A stretch of 14,549 nt of DNA from Candidatus Arcticimaribacter sp. UBA7428. Its GTDB lineage: Bacteria > Bacteroidota > Bacteroidia > Flavobacteriales > Flavobacteriaceae. Below, in pieces: positions 7,463 to 14,548 of this stretch. Position numbers and translations under genes: made by a program. Numbering within the stretch: position 1 is the first letter of the stretch; each line of letters opens with the position of its first letter. The stretch covers positions 44,685 through 59,233 of the forward strand of contig DLQQ01000044.1 of the NCBI GenBank assembly GCA_002477625.1, in the 5' to 3' direction. Below the pieces are notes generated by a model. It did not search any database. It was not told the DNA's origin and saw only the letters and a program-made list of their open reading frames with translations.

Positions 7463-8584
7463 TTAGTTGGGCGTTGAACGTTCGTATGCAAATCCACCTG
7501 CTTTTCCAGCTGCCCATGAAATAAATTTAACGGAAATATACACATCGTCGGTTATTAAATGAAGTACCAAATTTTGTCCAACTACATTCTTTGGTGCTCC
7601 TCCTGTTGCAGCTCTAAAGGGCTCAAACGTCAAACTATCAATATCATCGACTGTCCCCAATGCCCATTCTGTATCGGCAGGACTACTTACTTTGTCATAG
7701 CCTGATTCGGTTACAATATTATAAATCTGACCTCCAGTATTCCCTCGAGTAATTTTCACATTATCTGTTAGGGCATCTTGTTGAGAAGCAAGGGTTGGAT
7801 CACCTCCACTGCTTTTGGTAAAAGTCAATGTAGCACCTGTCCAAATTGTATAACCAGCACCCAATTCATCTACATCAGTTAGGGTAATGGTAACGATAAT
7901 ATCTTCTGAAACGCTTCCAGAAGTAATGCGAATATTAGCTGTTAAGCTTTGTACGGTTTCAAAATCAAAAAGCGTCGCGTCAGCAACTGTAACTTCACCC
8001 GAAGTAGCATTAACAGCCAGTGCGCCATCGGTAGTCTGAGAAACCAAACTAAACTGAAGAGAGCCCGTATTTACAGAAGCCTGGATAGTTCCTATAGTAG
8101 TTCCAGCTATTGGATTCTCATCGATTGAAACAGCTAAATCTGATACTGTGATAACGGGATCGATTACTTCATCTACATCAGTTAGGGTTATGGTAACGGT
8201 AACATCTTCTGAAACGCTTCCAGAAGTAATGCGAATATTAGCAGTTAAGCTTTGTACGGTTTCAAAATCAAAAAGCGTCGCATCTGCAACCGTAACTGCT
8301 CCCGTAGAAGCATTTATAGCCAATGCGCCTGCAACACTTTGGGAAGTCAAACTATACTGAAGCGAACCGGTATTGACAGAAGCCTGAACAGTTCCTAAGG
8401 AAGCATTCGCTTCAGGATTTTCAGGAATAGCTACTGCTAAGTCGGCAGCAGTAATAACAGCAGCAACTGGAGCTGGTGCTGTTGTTTGAACATCATAATC
8501 TCCACCACCACCACAACTAAATAACAGTAGTAAACCGAATAGTGAAATTAATTCTAATTTTTTCTTCTTGAAATATTTTTTCAT
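7463..8584 (-). CDS. Cadherin-repeat lipoprotein with uncharacterised C-terminal domain
   Basis: The 373-residue protein begins with a lipoprotein signal (MKKYFKKKKLELIS, hydrophobic stretch, LLLFSC with Cys24) followed by GGGGD. A short Ala/Pro/Thr linker leads to two tandem 101-residue cadherin-like repeats (43-143 and 144-244). Each contains VxASVNTGSLQ, LFDFETVQSLTANIRITSG and ends TLTDVDE. Calcium binding through the acidic FDFE and DVDE sites is plausible. The C-terminal domain (245-373) has WTGATLTFTK, SPADTEWALGT, SLTFEPFR, LVLHLITDDVYISVKFISW and GGFAYERST. I recall similar domains at the C-termini of other Bacteroidetes surface proteins but cannot name a function. As the first gene of the cluster it probably displays this domain at the cell surface. 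Confidence 0.82.
   Translation of the reverse strand: MKKYFKKKKLELISLFGLLLLFSCGGGGDYDVQTTAPAPVAAVITAADLAVAIPENPEANASLGTVQASVNTGSLQYSLTSQSVAGALAINASTGAVTVADATLFDFETVQSLTANIRITSGSVSEDVTVTITLTDVDEVIDPVITVSDLAVSIDENPIAGTTIGTIQASVNTGSLQFSLVSQTTDGALAVNATSGEVTVADATLFDFETVQSLTANIRITSGSVSEDIIVTITLTDVDELGAGYTIWTGATLTFTKSSGGDPTLASQQDALTDNVKITRGNTGGQIYNIVTESGYDKVSSPADTEWALGTVDDIDSLTFEPFRAATGGAPKNVVGQNLVLHLITDDVYISVKFISWAAGKAGGFAYERSTPN
7853..8458 (-). repeat. Tandem 303-bp repeat encoding two 101-aa cadherin-like domains
   Basis: Two in-frame units lie at 8156-8458 and 7853-8155. Part of them is almost identical at DNA level. The blocks 7901-7978 and 8204-8281 (78 bp) differ at a single position (7940 versus 8243), whereas flanking parts of the same units have diverged. 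The spacing is exactly 303 bp. Confidence 0.9.
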
Positions 8585-8597
8585 GGTGGTAGAATTT

Positions 8598-8631
8598 AAA
8601 ATTTATATAGTCATAACAAAAAGAGTACCAA
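8598..8631 (-). promoter_or_regulatory. Weak candidate promoter for the lipoprotein cluster
   Basis: On the minus strand, TTG (8631-8629) is followed after 23 nt by TAAATTTT (8605-8598), one mismatch from TAnnTTTG. Spacing is at the long limit. No better match exists in the 53 bases between purM and the lipoprotein gene, and no strong terminator follows purM, so read-through from purM is the alternative. Confidence 0.25.
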
Positions 8632-8637
8632 AACAGC

Positions 8638-9819
8638 TTAACTGTATTGATATGTTCCATGAAAACTGCTGATGGTTAGCTCTTTTTTACTAGATGCCTT
8701 TACGCTACCAACAATTTGAGCTGGTACATTAAAGGATTCCGATATAGCTATTATTTCGCTAGCAAGCTCGGGTGCGACGTACAGTTCCATTCGATGGCCC
8801 ATATTGAAAACCTCATACATTTCTTTCCAGCTGGTTCCCGATTCTTCTTGAATCATTTTGAATAGTGGAGGTGTTTCGAATAGGTTGTCTTTAATTATGT
8901 GCAAGTTGTCAATGAAATGTAAAATTTTTGTTTGGGCTCCCCCACTACAATGTACCATTCCATTGAGCTGTTTTTTATCTACTGTATCCATTATTTTTTG
9001 GATTATAGGTGCATAAGTCCTTGTAGGAGATAGGACTAATTTTCCTGCATTTAGCGGACTCCCCGCAACAGCATCTGTCAGGTTTTTTGATCCTGAATAA
9101 ATTAAGTCTGCGGGTACACTTGCATCAAAAGTTTCAGGGTATTTAGATTTTAAAGTTGAATTGAAGACATCGTGACGAGCAGAAGTAAGTCCGTTACTTC
9201 CCATCCCGCCATTGTATTCTTTTTCATAGCTAGCCTGTCCAAAAGAGGCTAAGCCAACAATTACATCTCCGGCTTGTATGTTGGCATTATCCACAACATC
9301 CGATCGTTTCATACGAGCTGTAACGGTAGAATCTACAATTATGGTTTGCACTAAATCGCCAACGTCAGCAGTTTCACCTCCGGTACTGTGGATAGAAACT
9401 CCATAGCCTTTAAGTTCTTCTATCAACTCTTCGGTACCATTAATAATAGCAGCAAGAACTTCTCCTGGAATTCTATTTTTGTTTCTACCAATAGTAGACG
9501 AAAGCAAAATATCTTGGGACGCACCTACACAAAGCAGATCATCAATATTCATAATCAGAGCATCTTGAGCTACGCCTTTCCAAACCGATAAATCTCCTGT
9601 TTCTTTCCAGTAGGCATAAGCCAGTGATGATTTTGTCCCAGCACCATCCGCATGCATAACGATACAATGAGCCTCACTCCCCGTTAGGTGATCGGGCACA
9701 ATTTTACAGAAAGCTTTTGGAAACAGCCCTTTGTTTATGTTTTTTATGGCATTGTGGACATCTTCTTTTTGTGCAGAAACTCCACGAAGACGGTAACGAT
9801 CACTAGACGATTCACTCAT
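8638..9819 (-). CDS. purM: Phosphoribosylformylglycinamidine cyclo-ligase (AIR synthase), Bacteroidetes type
   Basis: PurM closes FGAM to aminoimidazole ribonucleotide (AIR) using ATP, the fifth step of purine synthesis, in the cytoplasm. The 393-residue protein is longer than the E. coli enzyme (345) and matches the divergent form I know from Flavobacteriaceae. It has YRLRGVSAQKEDVHNAIKN at the start, HADGAGTKSSLAY and QDALIMNIDDLLCVGA for phosphate and Mg2+ binding, and STGGETADVGDL. The C-terminal AIR-synthase domain includes NGMVHCSGGAQTKIL and FNMGHRMELYV. A TATTTTTG -7 element lies 24 bases upstream of the ATG. From memory it is normally followed directly by prfA and pyrF in this family; here a five-gene cluster lies between. 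The upstream gene on the same strand is the glutamine synthetase that makes the nitrogen donor for purine synthesis. Confidence 0.92.
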   Translation of the reverse strand: MSESSSDRYRLRGVSAQKEDVHNAIKNINKGLFPKAFCKIVPDHLTGSEAHCIVMHADGAGTKSSLAYAYWKETGDLSVWKGVAQDALIMNIDDLLCVGASQDILLSSTIGRNKNRIPGEVLAAIINGTEELIEELKGYGVSIHSTGGETADVGDLVQTIIVDSTVTARMKRSDVVDNANIQAGDVIVGLASFGQASYEKEYNGGMGSNGLTSARHDVFNSTLKSKYPETFDASVPADLIYSGSKNLTDAVAGSPLNAGKLVLSPTRTYAPIIQKIMDTVDKKQLNGMVHCSGGAQTKILHFIDNLHIIKDNLFETPPLFKMIQEESGTSWKEMYEVFNMGHRMELYVAPELASEIIAISESFNVPAQIVGSVKASSKKELTISSFHGTYQYS

Positions 9820-9842
9820 ACTGGGTTCAATTTATCTTATCA

Positions 9843-9850
9843 CAAAAATA
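9843..9850 (-). promoter_or_regulatory. Candidate purM -7 promoter element
   Basis: Minus-strand TATTTTTG (9850-9843) matches TAnnTTTG. The implied start near 9837 leaves about an 18-nt leader before the purM ATG. No good TTG lies 17-23 nt upstream, so the -33 element is weak. The 93-bp gap between the two genes shows no GC-rich terminator for the glutamine synthetase. Confidence 0.5.
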
Positions 9851-9912
9851 CATCATTTTATTCCCTTTACCTAAACCTAAATCAAGTGATCTTTAACAAC
9901 AAAACATCCTGT

Positions 9913-12099
9913 TTATCGTGAAAAAAGCAGTTCTCTATATTTCGCTAATGGCCAAATGGAGTTATCGACTAAGAGCTCCAGTTTGTCGCAGTGATAACGA
10001 ATGGAATCGAAGTAAACTTTTACTTGCGCATGATATGCATTTGCTTTTGCTGCCGTATCTTCAATTGTATTTGCCTTTTTACGCGCCTCAATCATATCAT
10101 TTACTCCCGTATTGATTTGAGCTATATGCCCTGAAATACGCTCAATTAAAACCATCTGCTCTTTTGCATGTGTTTTGTAGGTAGCGCCATAAATCTCTTT
10201 AAGCCCTTTTACATTGTCAATTAATGTGTTTTGATACTGAATTGCTGTCGGAATAATGTGATTACGAGCAATATCCCCAAGTGTTCTTCCTTCAATCTGA
10301 AGTGTGTGGGTGTATTGCTCTAAGTCTACCTGCACTCGAGCTTCCAATTCGCGTTTGCTGAACACATCCAATGTGTGAAACATGGATATACTTTTAGGTG
10401 CAACATAAGCTTGAAGCGCGTCTGGTGTGGAGGTTGTTGGACTTAAACCTCTTTTTTTAGCCTGCTTAATCCAGGCCTCGCTATAACCATCGCCTTCAAA
10501 AAGAATGGTTCGAATGTATTTGATGGAATCGCGCAACTCATTAAAAATTGCATCGTCTTTTTTCATTTTGGGATTCTTCAGATGCTGATCTACCTTTTTC
10601 TTAAAGGTAATCAACTGTTCTGCAACAATAGAATTCAAAACCGTCATGGGTTTTGCACAATTTGTTTTGGAACCCACTGCTCTGAACTCAAATTTATTTC
10701 CTGTAAAAGCAAAAGGAGATGTTCGGTTCTGATCCGTATTATCCAATAATATTTCAGGGATTTTACCGATAACATTCAATTTTAAATCTGTTTTCTCTTG
10801 AGGAGATAATTTACCTTCTGAAACCTGTTCCAAATTATTAAGTACAGCTGTCAATTGCTCTCCAATGAATACCGAAATTATTGGTAGCGGAGCTTCATCG
10901 GTACCCAAGCGCAATTCATTACTAGCCGATACGATACTCGCCCGAAGCAATGATTCATGGTTGAGAACTGCGACGATCGTATTGATGAAAAAGGTAAGAA
11001 ACTGCAGGTTGTTCATCGGAGTTTTACCTGGACTCAATAGGTTGACACCTGTATTGGTCTTTAACGACCAATTGTTGTGTTTCCCGGAGCCGTTGATTCC
11101 CGTAAAAGGTTTTTCGTGTAAAAGAACCATGAAATTATGCCGTTCAGCAATTTTACTCATAATATCGAGAAGTAAGGCATTGTGATCGACCGACAAATTC
11201 ACTTCTTCAAAGATTGGTGCCAATTCAAATTGTGCTGGTGCAACTTCGTTATGCCTTGTTTTTACCGGAATTCCAAGCATCAAACTTTGATACTCCAGCT
11301 CTTGCATAAAAGCTAGGGCTCTTTTAGGAATAGATCCAAAATAATGATCGTTCAATTGTTGACCTTTGGATGATTCGTGCCCCATTAAGGTTCGACCTGT
11401 TAAAATTAGGTCGGGACGAGATGCAGCTAGGCTTCTATCTATTAGAAAGTACTCTTGCTCCCACCCTAAAGTAGCATATACTTTTTGTGTATTCTTATCA
11501 AAATATTTGGCAACATCTGTAGCTGCTTTATCTAAGGCAGACGAAGAACGTAAAAGGGGTGTTTTATAATCTAGGGCTTCGCCCGTATAGGAAACAAAAA
11601 TGGTAGGAATACAAAGTGTTTTTCCATAAATGAAAGCAGGTGAAGTTGGATCCCAAGCGGAATAACCTCGGGCTTCAAAGGTGTTTCGAATTCCACCACT
11701 TGGAAAACTAGAAGCATCCGGATCTTGTTGGACCAATTGACTTCCATCGAACCGTTCAATGGCTGTAGCATTATCTGATAAATCGAAAAAAGACTCGTGT
11801 TTTTCTGCAGTAGCACCCGTAAGGGGTTGAAACCAGTGTGTATAATGGGTAGCCCCTTTCGCTCGTGCCCACGATTTCATTGCAGCAGCAATCTGATCTG
11901 CTAAAGCCCTAGAAATTTTAGAGCCTTTGAAGATTGCTTTTGAAATTTCATCATATGCCTGTTGGTTGAGCGAACGCTGTAACGCCAAATCATTGAAAAC
12001 ATTCTGAGCAAATTGCGCTTCAGAATCAGACACAAACGGTTCATTCTGAGCATTATTTTTTACTAAACTATTTAAGGCTTCAAATCGAAGAGAATTCAT
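9913..12099 (-). CDS. glnN: Glutamine synthetase type III (GlnN)
   Basis: The enzyme makes glutamine from glutamate, ammonia and ATP. The 728-residue length is typical of GSIII, the large form common in Bacteroidetes and some cyanobacteria (GSI is about 470 and GSII about 340-370). Visible motifs are THYTHWFQP (84-92, GSIII N-terminal signature), the metal-binding GWEQEYFLID (212-221), TRHNEVAPAQFE (281-292) and the ATP/Glu-site GINGSGKHNNWS (334-345). Further on come RTSPFAFTGNKFEFRAVGS and a helical C-terminal extension typical of GSIII. It has no GSI adenylylation loop. It is transcribed divergently from the type II enzyme across a 214-bp region, behind a TAACTTTG element. Downstream on the same strand is purM. 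Confidence 0.96.
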   Translation of the reverse strand: MNSLRFEALNSLVKNNAQNEPFVSDSEAQFAQNVFNDLALQRSLNQQAYDEISKAIFKGSKISRALADQIAAAMKSWARAKGATHYTHWFQPLTGATAEKHESFFDLSDNATAIERFDGSQLVQQDPDASSFPSGGIRNTFEARGYSAWDPTSPAFIYGKTLCIPTIFVSYTGEALDYKTPLLRSSSALDKAATDVAKYFDKNTQKVYATLGWEQEYFLIDRSLAASRPDLILTGRTLMGHESSKGQQLNDHYFGSIPKRALAFMQELEYQSLMLGIPVKTRHNEVAPAQFELAPIFEEVNLSVDHNALLLDIMSKIAERHNFMVLLHEKPFTGINGSGKHNNWSLKTNTGVNLLSPGKTPMNNLQFLTFFINTIVAVLNHESLLRASIVSASNELRLGTDEAPLPIISVFIGEQLTAVLNNLEQVSEGKLSPQEKTDLKLNVIGKIPEILLDNTDQNRTSPFAFTGNKFEFRAVGSKTNCAKPMTVLNSIVAEQLITFKKKVDQHLKNPKMKKDDAIFNELRDSIKYIRTILFEGDGYSEAWIKQAKKRGLSPTTSTPDALQAYVAPKSISMFHTLDVFSKRELEARVQVDLEQYTHTLQIEGRTLGDIARNHIIPTAIQYQNTLIDNVKGLKEIYGATYKTHAKEQMVLIERISGHIAQINTGVNDMIEARKKANTIEDTAAKANAYHAQVKVYFDSIRYHCDKLELLVDNSIWPLAKYRELLFSR

Positions 12100-12125
12100 G
12101 TAGTTTGCGGTTTAAAATACTAATG

Positions 12126-12133
12126 CAAAGTTA
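12126..12133 (-). promoter_or_regulatory. Candidate -7 promoter element of the type III glutamine synthetase
   Basis: Minus-strand TAACTTTG (12133-12126) fits TAnnTTTG and lies 26 bases upstream of the ATG, implying a leader of about 20 nt. The expected -33 TTG is missing; a TTC occurs at about the right distance. A promoter that needs an activator would look like this. Confidence 0.5.
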
Positions 12134-12187
12134 TTTATTTTTTAAAATCTGAAGTCTTTTACCCTCTTTTTTTACATAAAACAAAAT

Positions 12188-12272
12188 TTACCCCCATGAA
12201 AAATGGGTTATTGATAAAAGTTAATAAGTATGTTAAGATTTATACCCCATAAAAAACGAGGTTGTACCCAAA
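12188..12272 (+). promoter_or_regulatory. Divergent control region with repeated TACCC elements between the two glutamine synthetase genes
   Basis: Three plus-strand copies of a TACCC core, each followed by an A-rich run, have their ACCC starting at 12190, 12244 and 12266. The spacings are 54 and 22 bp, close to whole numbers of helical turns. The first copy is half of an inverted repeat, CCCAT-N5-ATGGG (12193-12207). They lie between the two start codons and just upstream of the type II -7 element, as expected for operator sites. No regulator can be named. Confidence 0.35.
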
Positions 12273-12277
12273 AAAAT

Positions 12278-12285
12278 TAAATTTG
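12278..12285 (+). promoter_or_regulatory. -7 promoter element of the type II glutamine synthetase
   Basis: TAAATTTG matches TAnnTTTG exactly and ends 28 bases before the ATG. The nearest upstream TTG (12262-12264) is only 13 nt away, shorter than the usual 17-23, so the -33 element is poor. One TACCC repeat overlaps this spacer. Confidence 0.55.
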
Positions 12286-12313
12286 TGATGTTAAAGCTAA
12301 AAAAACAAAAATT

Positions 12314-13324
12314 ATGAGCAAATCAAAATTAGAGTATATCTGGTTAGATGGTTATAAGCCAACTTCCAATCTACGTAGTAAAACAAAAGTAATCGATGAC
12401 TTTGATGGAACATTAGAAAGCTGCCCTGTATGGTCTTTTGATGGATCTTCTACACAACAAGCTGAAGGAGGATCTTCTGATTGTTTGTTGAAGCCAGTAG
12501 CAATTTATCCTGATCCCGTTCGTAGAAATGGATTTTTGGTGATGACTGAAGTTTTAAACGCTGATGGATCTGCTCATGAGTCAAATGCTCGAGCAACAAT
12601 AAACGATGATGACAATGATTTCTGGTTTGGTTTCGAACAAGAATATTTCATCATGGATACCGAAACACAATTACCTCTTGGTTTCCCTGTAGGAGGATAT
12701 CCTGGACCACAAGGAATGTATTACTGTTCTGTAGGTGGAAGAAATACACATGGAAGAGACTTCGTGGAGGAGCATGCAGACCTTTGTATCGATGCTGGCC
12801 TAAACTTCGAAGGAATCAACCAAGAAGTTGCAAGTGGACAATGGGAATTCCAATTGTTTGCTAAAGGAGCTAAAAAAGCGGGAGATGAAATCTGGATTGC
12901 ACGTTACTTACTTGACCGTCTTACAGAACAATTTGGATACTATATCGAATACCACCCAAAACCTGTCAAAGGAGATTGGAACGGATCGGGTATGCACGCC
13001 AACTTCTCGAACACTATTTTGAGAACTTGTGGAGACCAAAAAGTTTATGAAACAATTTGTGAAGCATTCCGTCCAGTAACAAAAGAACACATTGCTGTAT
13101 ATGGTGAATTTAACGACCAACGTTTAACTGGTTTACACGAAACTGCGTCTATAACAGACTTCAGTTACGGAATTTCAGATCGTGGTGCTTCTATTCGTAT
13201 TCCAATTATTACAGTAGAACAAGGATGGAAAGGATGGTTAGAAGACAGAAGACCTGCTTCAAACGGAGATCCATACCGAATTGCAGCTCGTATTGTCAAA
13301 ACAGTTAAATCTGCTAAAGTATAA
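12314..13324 (+). CDS. glnA: Glutamine synthetase type II (eukaryote-like, beta-grasp)
   Basis: This second glutamine synthetase is of the GSII class known from eukaryotes, Rhizobium/Streptomyces and many Bacteroidetes. At 336 residues it is compact but complete. The N-terminal beta-grasp domain (1-95) includes WSFDGSSTQQAEG (40-52). The catalytic domain carries GFEQEYF (106-112, metal-binding Glu), INQEVASGQWEFQ (168-180), GDWNGSGMHANFS (220-232), the Arg-bearing SDRGASIRIP (288-297) and the LEDRRPASNGDPY latch (309-321). It is unrelated in length and regulation to the type III enzyme encoded divergently upstream. GSII lacks GSI-type adenylylation, so control is probably transcriptional. The ATG follows an A-rich leader with no Shine-Dalgarno site, and the gene ends at a strong bidirectional terminator. 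Confidence 0.96.
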   Translation: MSKSKLEYIWLDGYKPTSNLRSKTKVIDDFDGTLESCPVWSFDGSSTQQAEGGSSDCLLKPVAIYPDPVRRNGFLVMTEVLNADGSAHESNARATINDDDNDFWFGFEQEYFIMDTETQLPLGFPVGGYPGPQGMYYCSVGGRNTHGRDFVEEHADLCIDAGLNFEGINQEVASGQWEFQLFAKGAKKAGDEIWIARYLLDRLTEQFGYYIEYHPKPVKGDWNGSGMHANFSNTILRTCGDQKVYETICEAFRPVTKEHIAVYGEFNDQRLTGLHETASITDFSYGISDRGASIRIPIITVEQGWKGWLEDRRPASNGDPYRIAARIVKTVKSAKV

Positions 13325-13350
13325 TTCGACCTAATTTGTTTATATTAAGT

Positions 13351-13381
13351 AAAAAACATCCTCTTTATGAGGGTGTTTTTT
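13351..13381. terminator. Bidirectional terminator between convergent glnA and yrbG
   Basis: The stem ACATCCTC/GAGGGTGT (13356-13363 with 13369-13376, one G-U pair) is extended by an A run on the left and a T run on the right, around a 5-nt loop. T tracts follow the hairpin when read from either strand, so it can end both convergent transcripts. It touches the stop codon of the exchanger gene (13383-13385). Confidence 0.9.
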
Positions 13382-13382
13382 T

Positions 13383-14321
13383 TTACCCTAAGATGTCGTA
13401 AATAAAATAAAGATAGAGTCCGAGCAGCACAAAGCCATTGAAACGATTTAAGCGGCTGTCTCTCGGAATAAAAACCATTAAGAGAACGAGTAAGGAAATT
13501 GCAAACATCCAAACCAAGTCGTTTGATATAAGGCTCGGGTCTTGAACACTGATCGGTTGAATCATCGAAGTAATTCCCATTACAGCTAAAATATTGAAGA
13601 CATTGGAGCCAATTAAATTCCCCAGAGAAATAGCTTTTTCCTTTCTGATGATCGCAATTATTGATGCCGAAAGCTCCGGAATACTGGTCCCCACAGAAAT
13701 AATGGATATACTGATTACACGTTCGCTAACCCCCATTAGAGATGCTAAAGAAACCGCTCCCCGCACTAAAGTTTCGGAACCCAGCCACAAGGCAAAACCA
13801 CCGGCTATTAGATATAAAATAGTTTGAAAACTGTTAAATAATTCGAACTCTTCTGAAGCTATTTCCGTTACTTCAGAAACACCTTGTCCCTTCAAAAGAT
13901 AATAGAGGAAAGCAATTAAAATCAACACCATGATAAAACCTTCAACGGAAGACAACATGCCATCAAATGTAATCATACCGATAAAAAGAAGGGTAGCAAG
14001 CATCATCATGGGCCAATCGGTTTTAAAAAAACTTTTTGGTACAGCAATGGGGGTTATTAAAATCGTAACGGCAAGAACGAAAGCCAAGTTAGCGATGTTA
14101 GAACCGACAACATTTCCAAATGCAATGTCTGAATAACCTGCAAGGGCAGATTGAACACTCACAATAAGCTCGGGTGCAGAGGTTGCAAAGGAAACTACCG
14201 TCATCCCAATAACTGCTTTTGGAATGGATAAATTTAGTGAAAGAGAAACCGAAGACTTTAATAACCAGTCTCCTCCTTTAATCAAAAGTAGTAAGCCTAC
14301 CACAATCGCAATGAAAGCCAT
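13383..14321 (-). CDS. yrbG: Sodium/calcium exchanger, YrbG family
   Basis: This inner-membrane cation antiporter of the CaCA superfamily is 312 residues long (E. coli YrbG is 325). It consists of about ten hydrophobic segments. The two inverted alpha-repeats carry the ion-binding sites: alpha-1 at about 39-79 (GMTVVSFATSAPE, then FGNVVGSNIANL) and alpha-2 at about 208-245 (ISVGTSIPELSAS, then LGNLIGSNVFNI). Both conserved Glu residues in the xPE motifs are present. A short charged cytoplasmic loop (about 145-165, VTEIASEEFE) separates the halves. It probably exchanges Ca2+ for Na+ or H+; the direction and physiological ion are not shown by the sequence. It is monocistronic, converges on glnA and is divergent from the tRNA. 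No convincing promoter match was found in its short upstream region. Confidence 0.93.
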   Translation of the reverse strand: MAFIAIVVGLLLLIKGGDWLLKSSVSLSLNLSIPKAVIGMTVVSFATSAPELIVSVQSALAGYSDIAFGNVVGSNIANLAFVLAVTILITPIAVPKSFFKTDWPMMMLATLLFIGMITFDGMLSSVEGFIMVLILIAFLYYLLKGQGVSEVTEIASEEFELFNSFQTILYLIAGGFALWLGSETLVRGAVSLASLMGVSERVISISIISVGTSIPELSASIIAIIRKEKAISLGNLIGSNVFNILAVMGITSMIQPISVQDPSLISNDLVWMFAISLLVLLMVFIPRDSRLNRFNGFVLLGLYLYFIYDILG

Positions 14322-14397
14322 ATTTAAAATTTTAGCGAAGATACGGCTTCCTCCAAATGATTGAAAGTAAATGTAAAATCCTTTTGAATAAAGTACT

Positions 14398-14426
14398 TTG
14401 AATTCTCAAAAAACAATTATATTTGC
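14398..14426 (+). promoter_or_regulatory. Promoter of tRNA-Arg
   Basis: TTG (14398-14400), an 18-nt spacer and TATATTTG (14419-14426) form a full match to the Bacteroidetes consensus. Transcription would begin about 5 nt before the mature tRNA 5' end. Confidence 0.85.
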
Positions 14427-14437
14427 CCCCACAAAAG

Positions 14438-14511
14438 GCCTCGTAGCATAACTGAATAGTGCACTTGATTACGGCTCAAGAGGTTGCAAGTTTGAATCTT
14501 GCCGAGGTCAC
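14438..14511 (+). tRNA. tRNA-Arg(ACG)
   Basis: A complete 74-nt cloverleaf folds by hand. The acceptor is GGCCTCG/CGAGGTC with one G-U, U8 A9, and the D stem is GCAT/GTGC with a 9-nt loop. The anticodon stem is CTTGA/TCAAG with loop TTACGGC, so the anticodon ACG is at 14472-14474. The variable loop AGGTT, T stem GCAAG/CTTGC and discriminator A follow. CCA is not encoded; CTA follows. A34 would be deaminated to inosine by TadA to read CGU, CGC and CGA. Two normally invariant bases differ: G19 is A (14456) and C56 is T (14494), which still pair with each other. It has its own promoter and terminator and is not part of a tRNA array here. Confidence 0.93.
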
Positions 14512-14515
14512 TAAA

Positions 14516-14548
14516 AACCAGCTCATTACAGAGCTGGTTTCTTTTTTG
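14516..14548 (+). terminator. Terminator of tRNA-Arg
   Basis: The 10-bp perfect stem AAACCAGCTC/GAGCTGGTTT (14516-14525 with 14532-14541) has a 6-nt loop and is followed by C and six T. It begins 5 nt after the mature tRNA 3' end. Confidence 0.93.

Noticed and set aside
8630..8648. Small hairpin (ACAG/CTGT) at the end of purM
   Set aside because: A 4-bp stem overlapping the stop codon region is too weak to call a terminator.
9881..9890. Imperfect palindrome ATCAAGTGAT between purM and the glutamine synthetase gene
   Set aside because: Only 4-bp arms; too short to claim an operator, and not followed by a T tract that would make a terminator.
9918..12000. Several plus-strand open frames of 65-106 codons opposite the type III glutamine synthetase
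   Set aside because: They are shadows of a well-conserved gene, with no plausible protein character or start signals.
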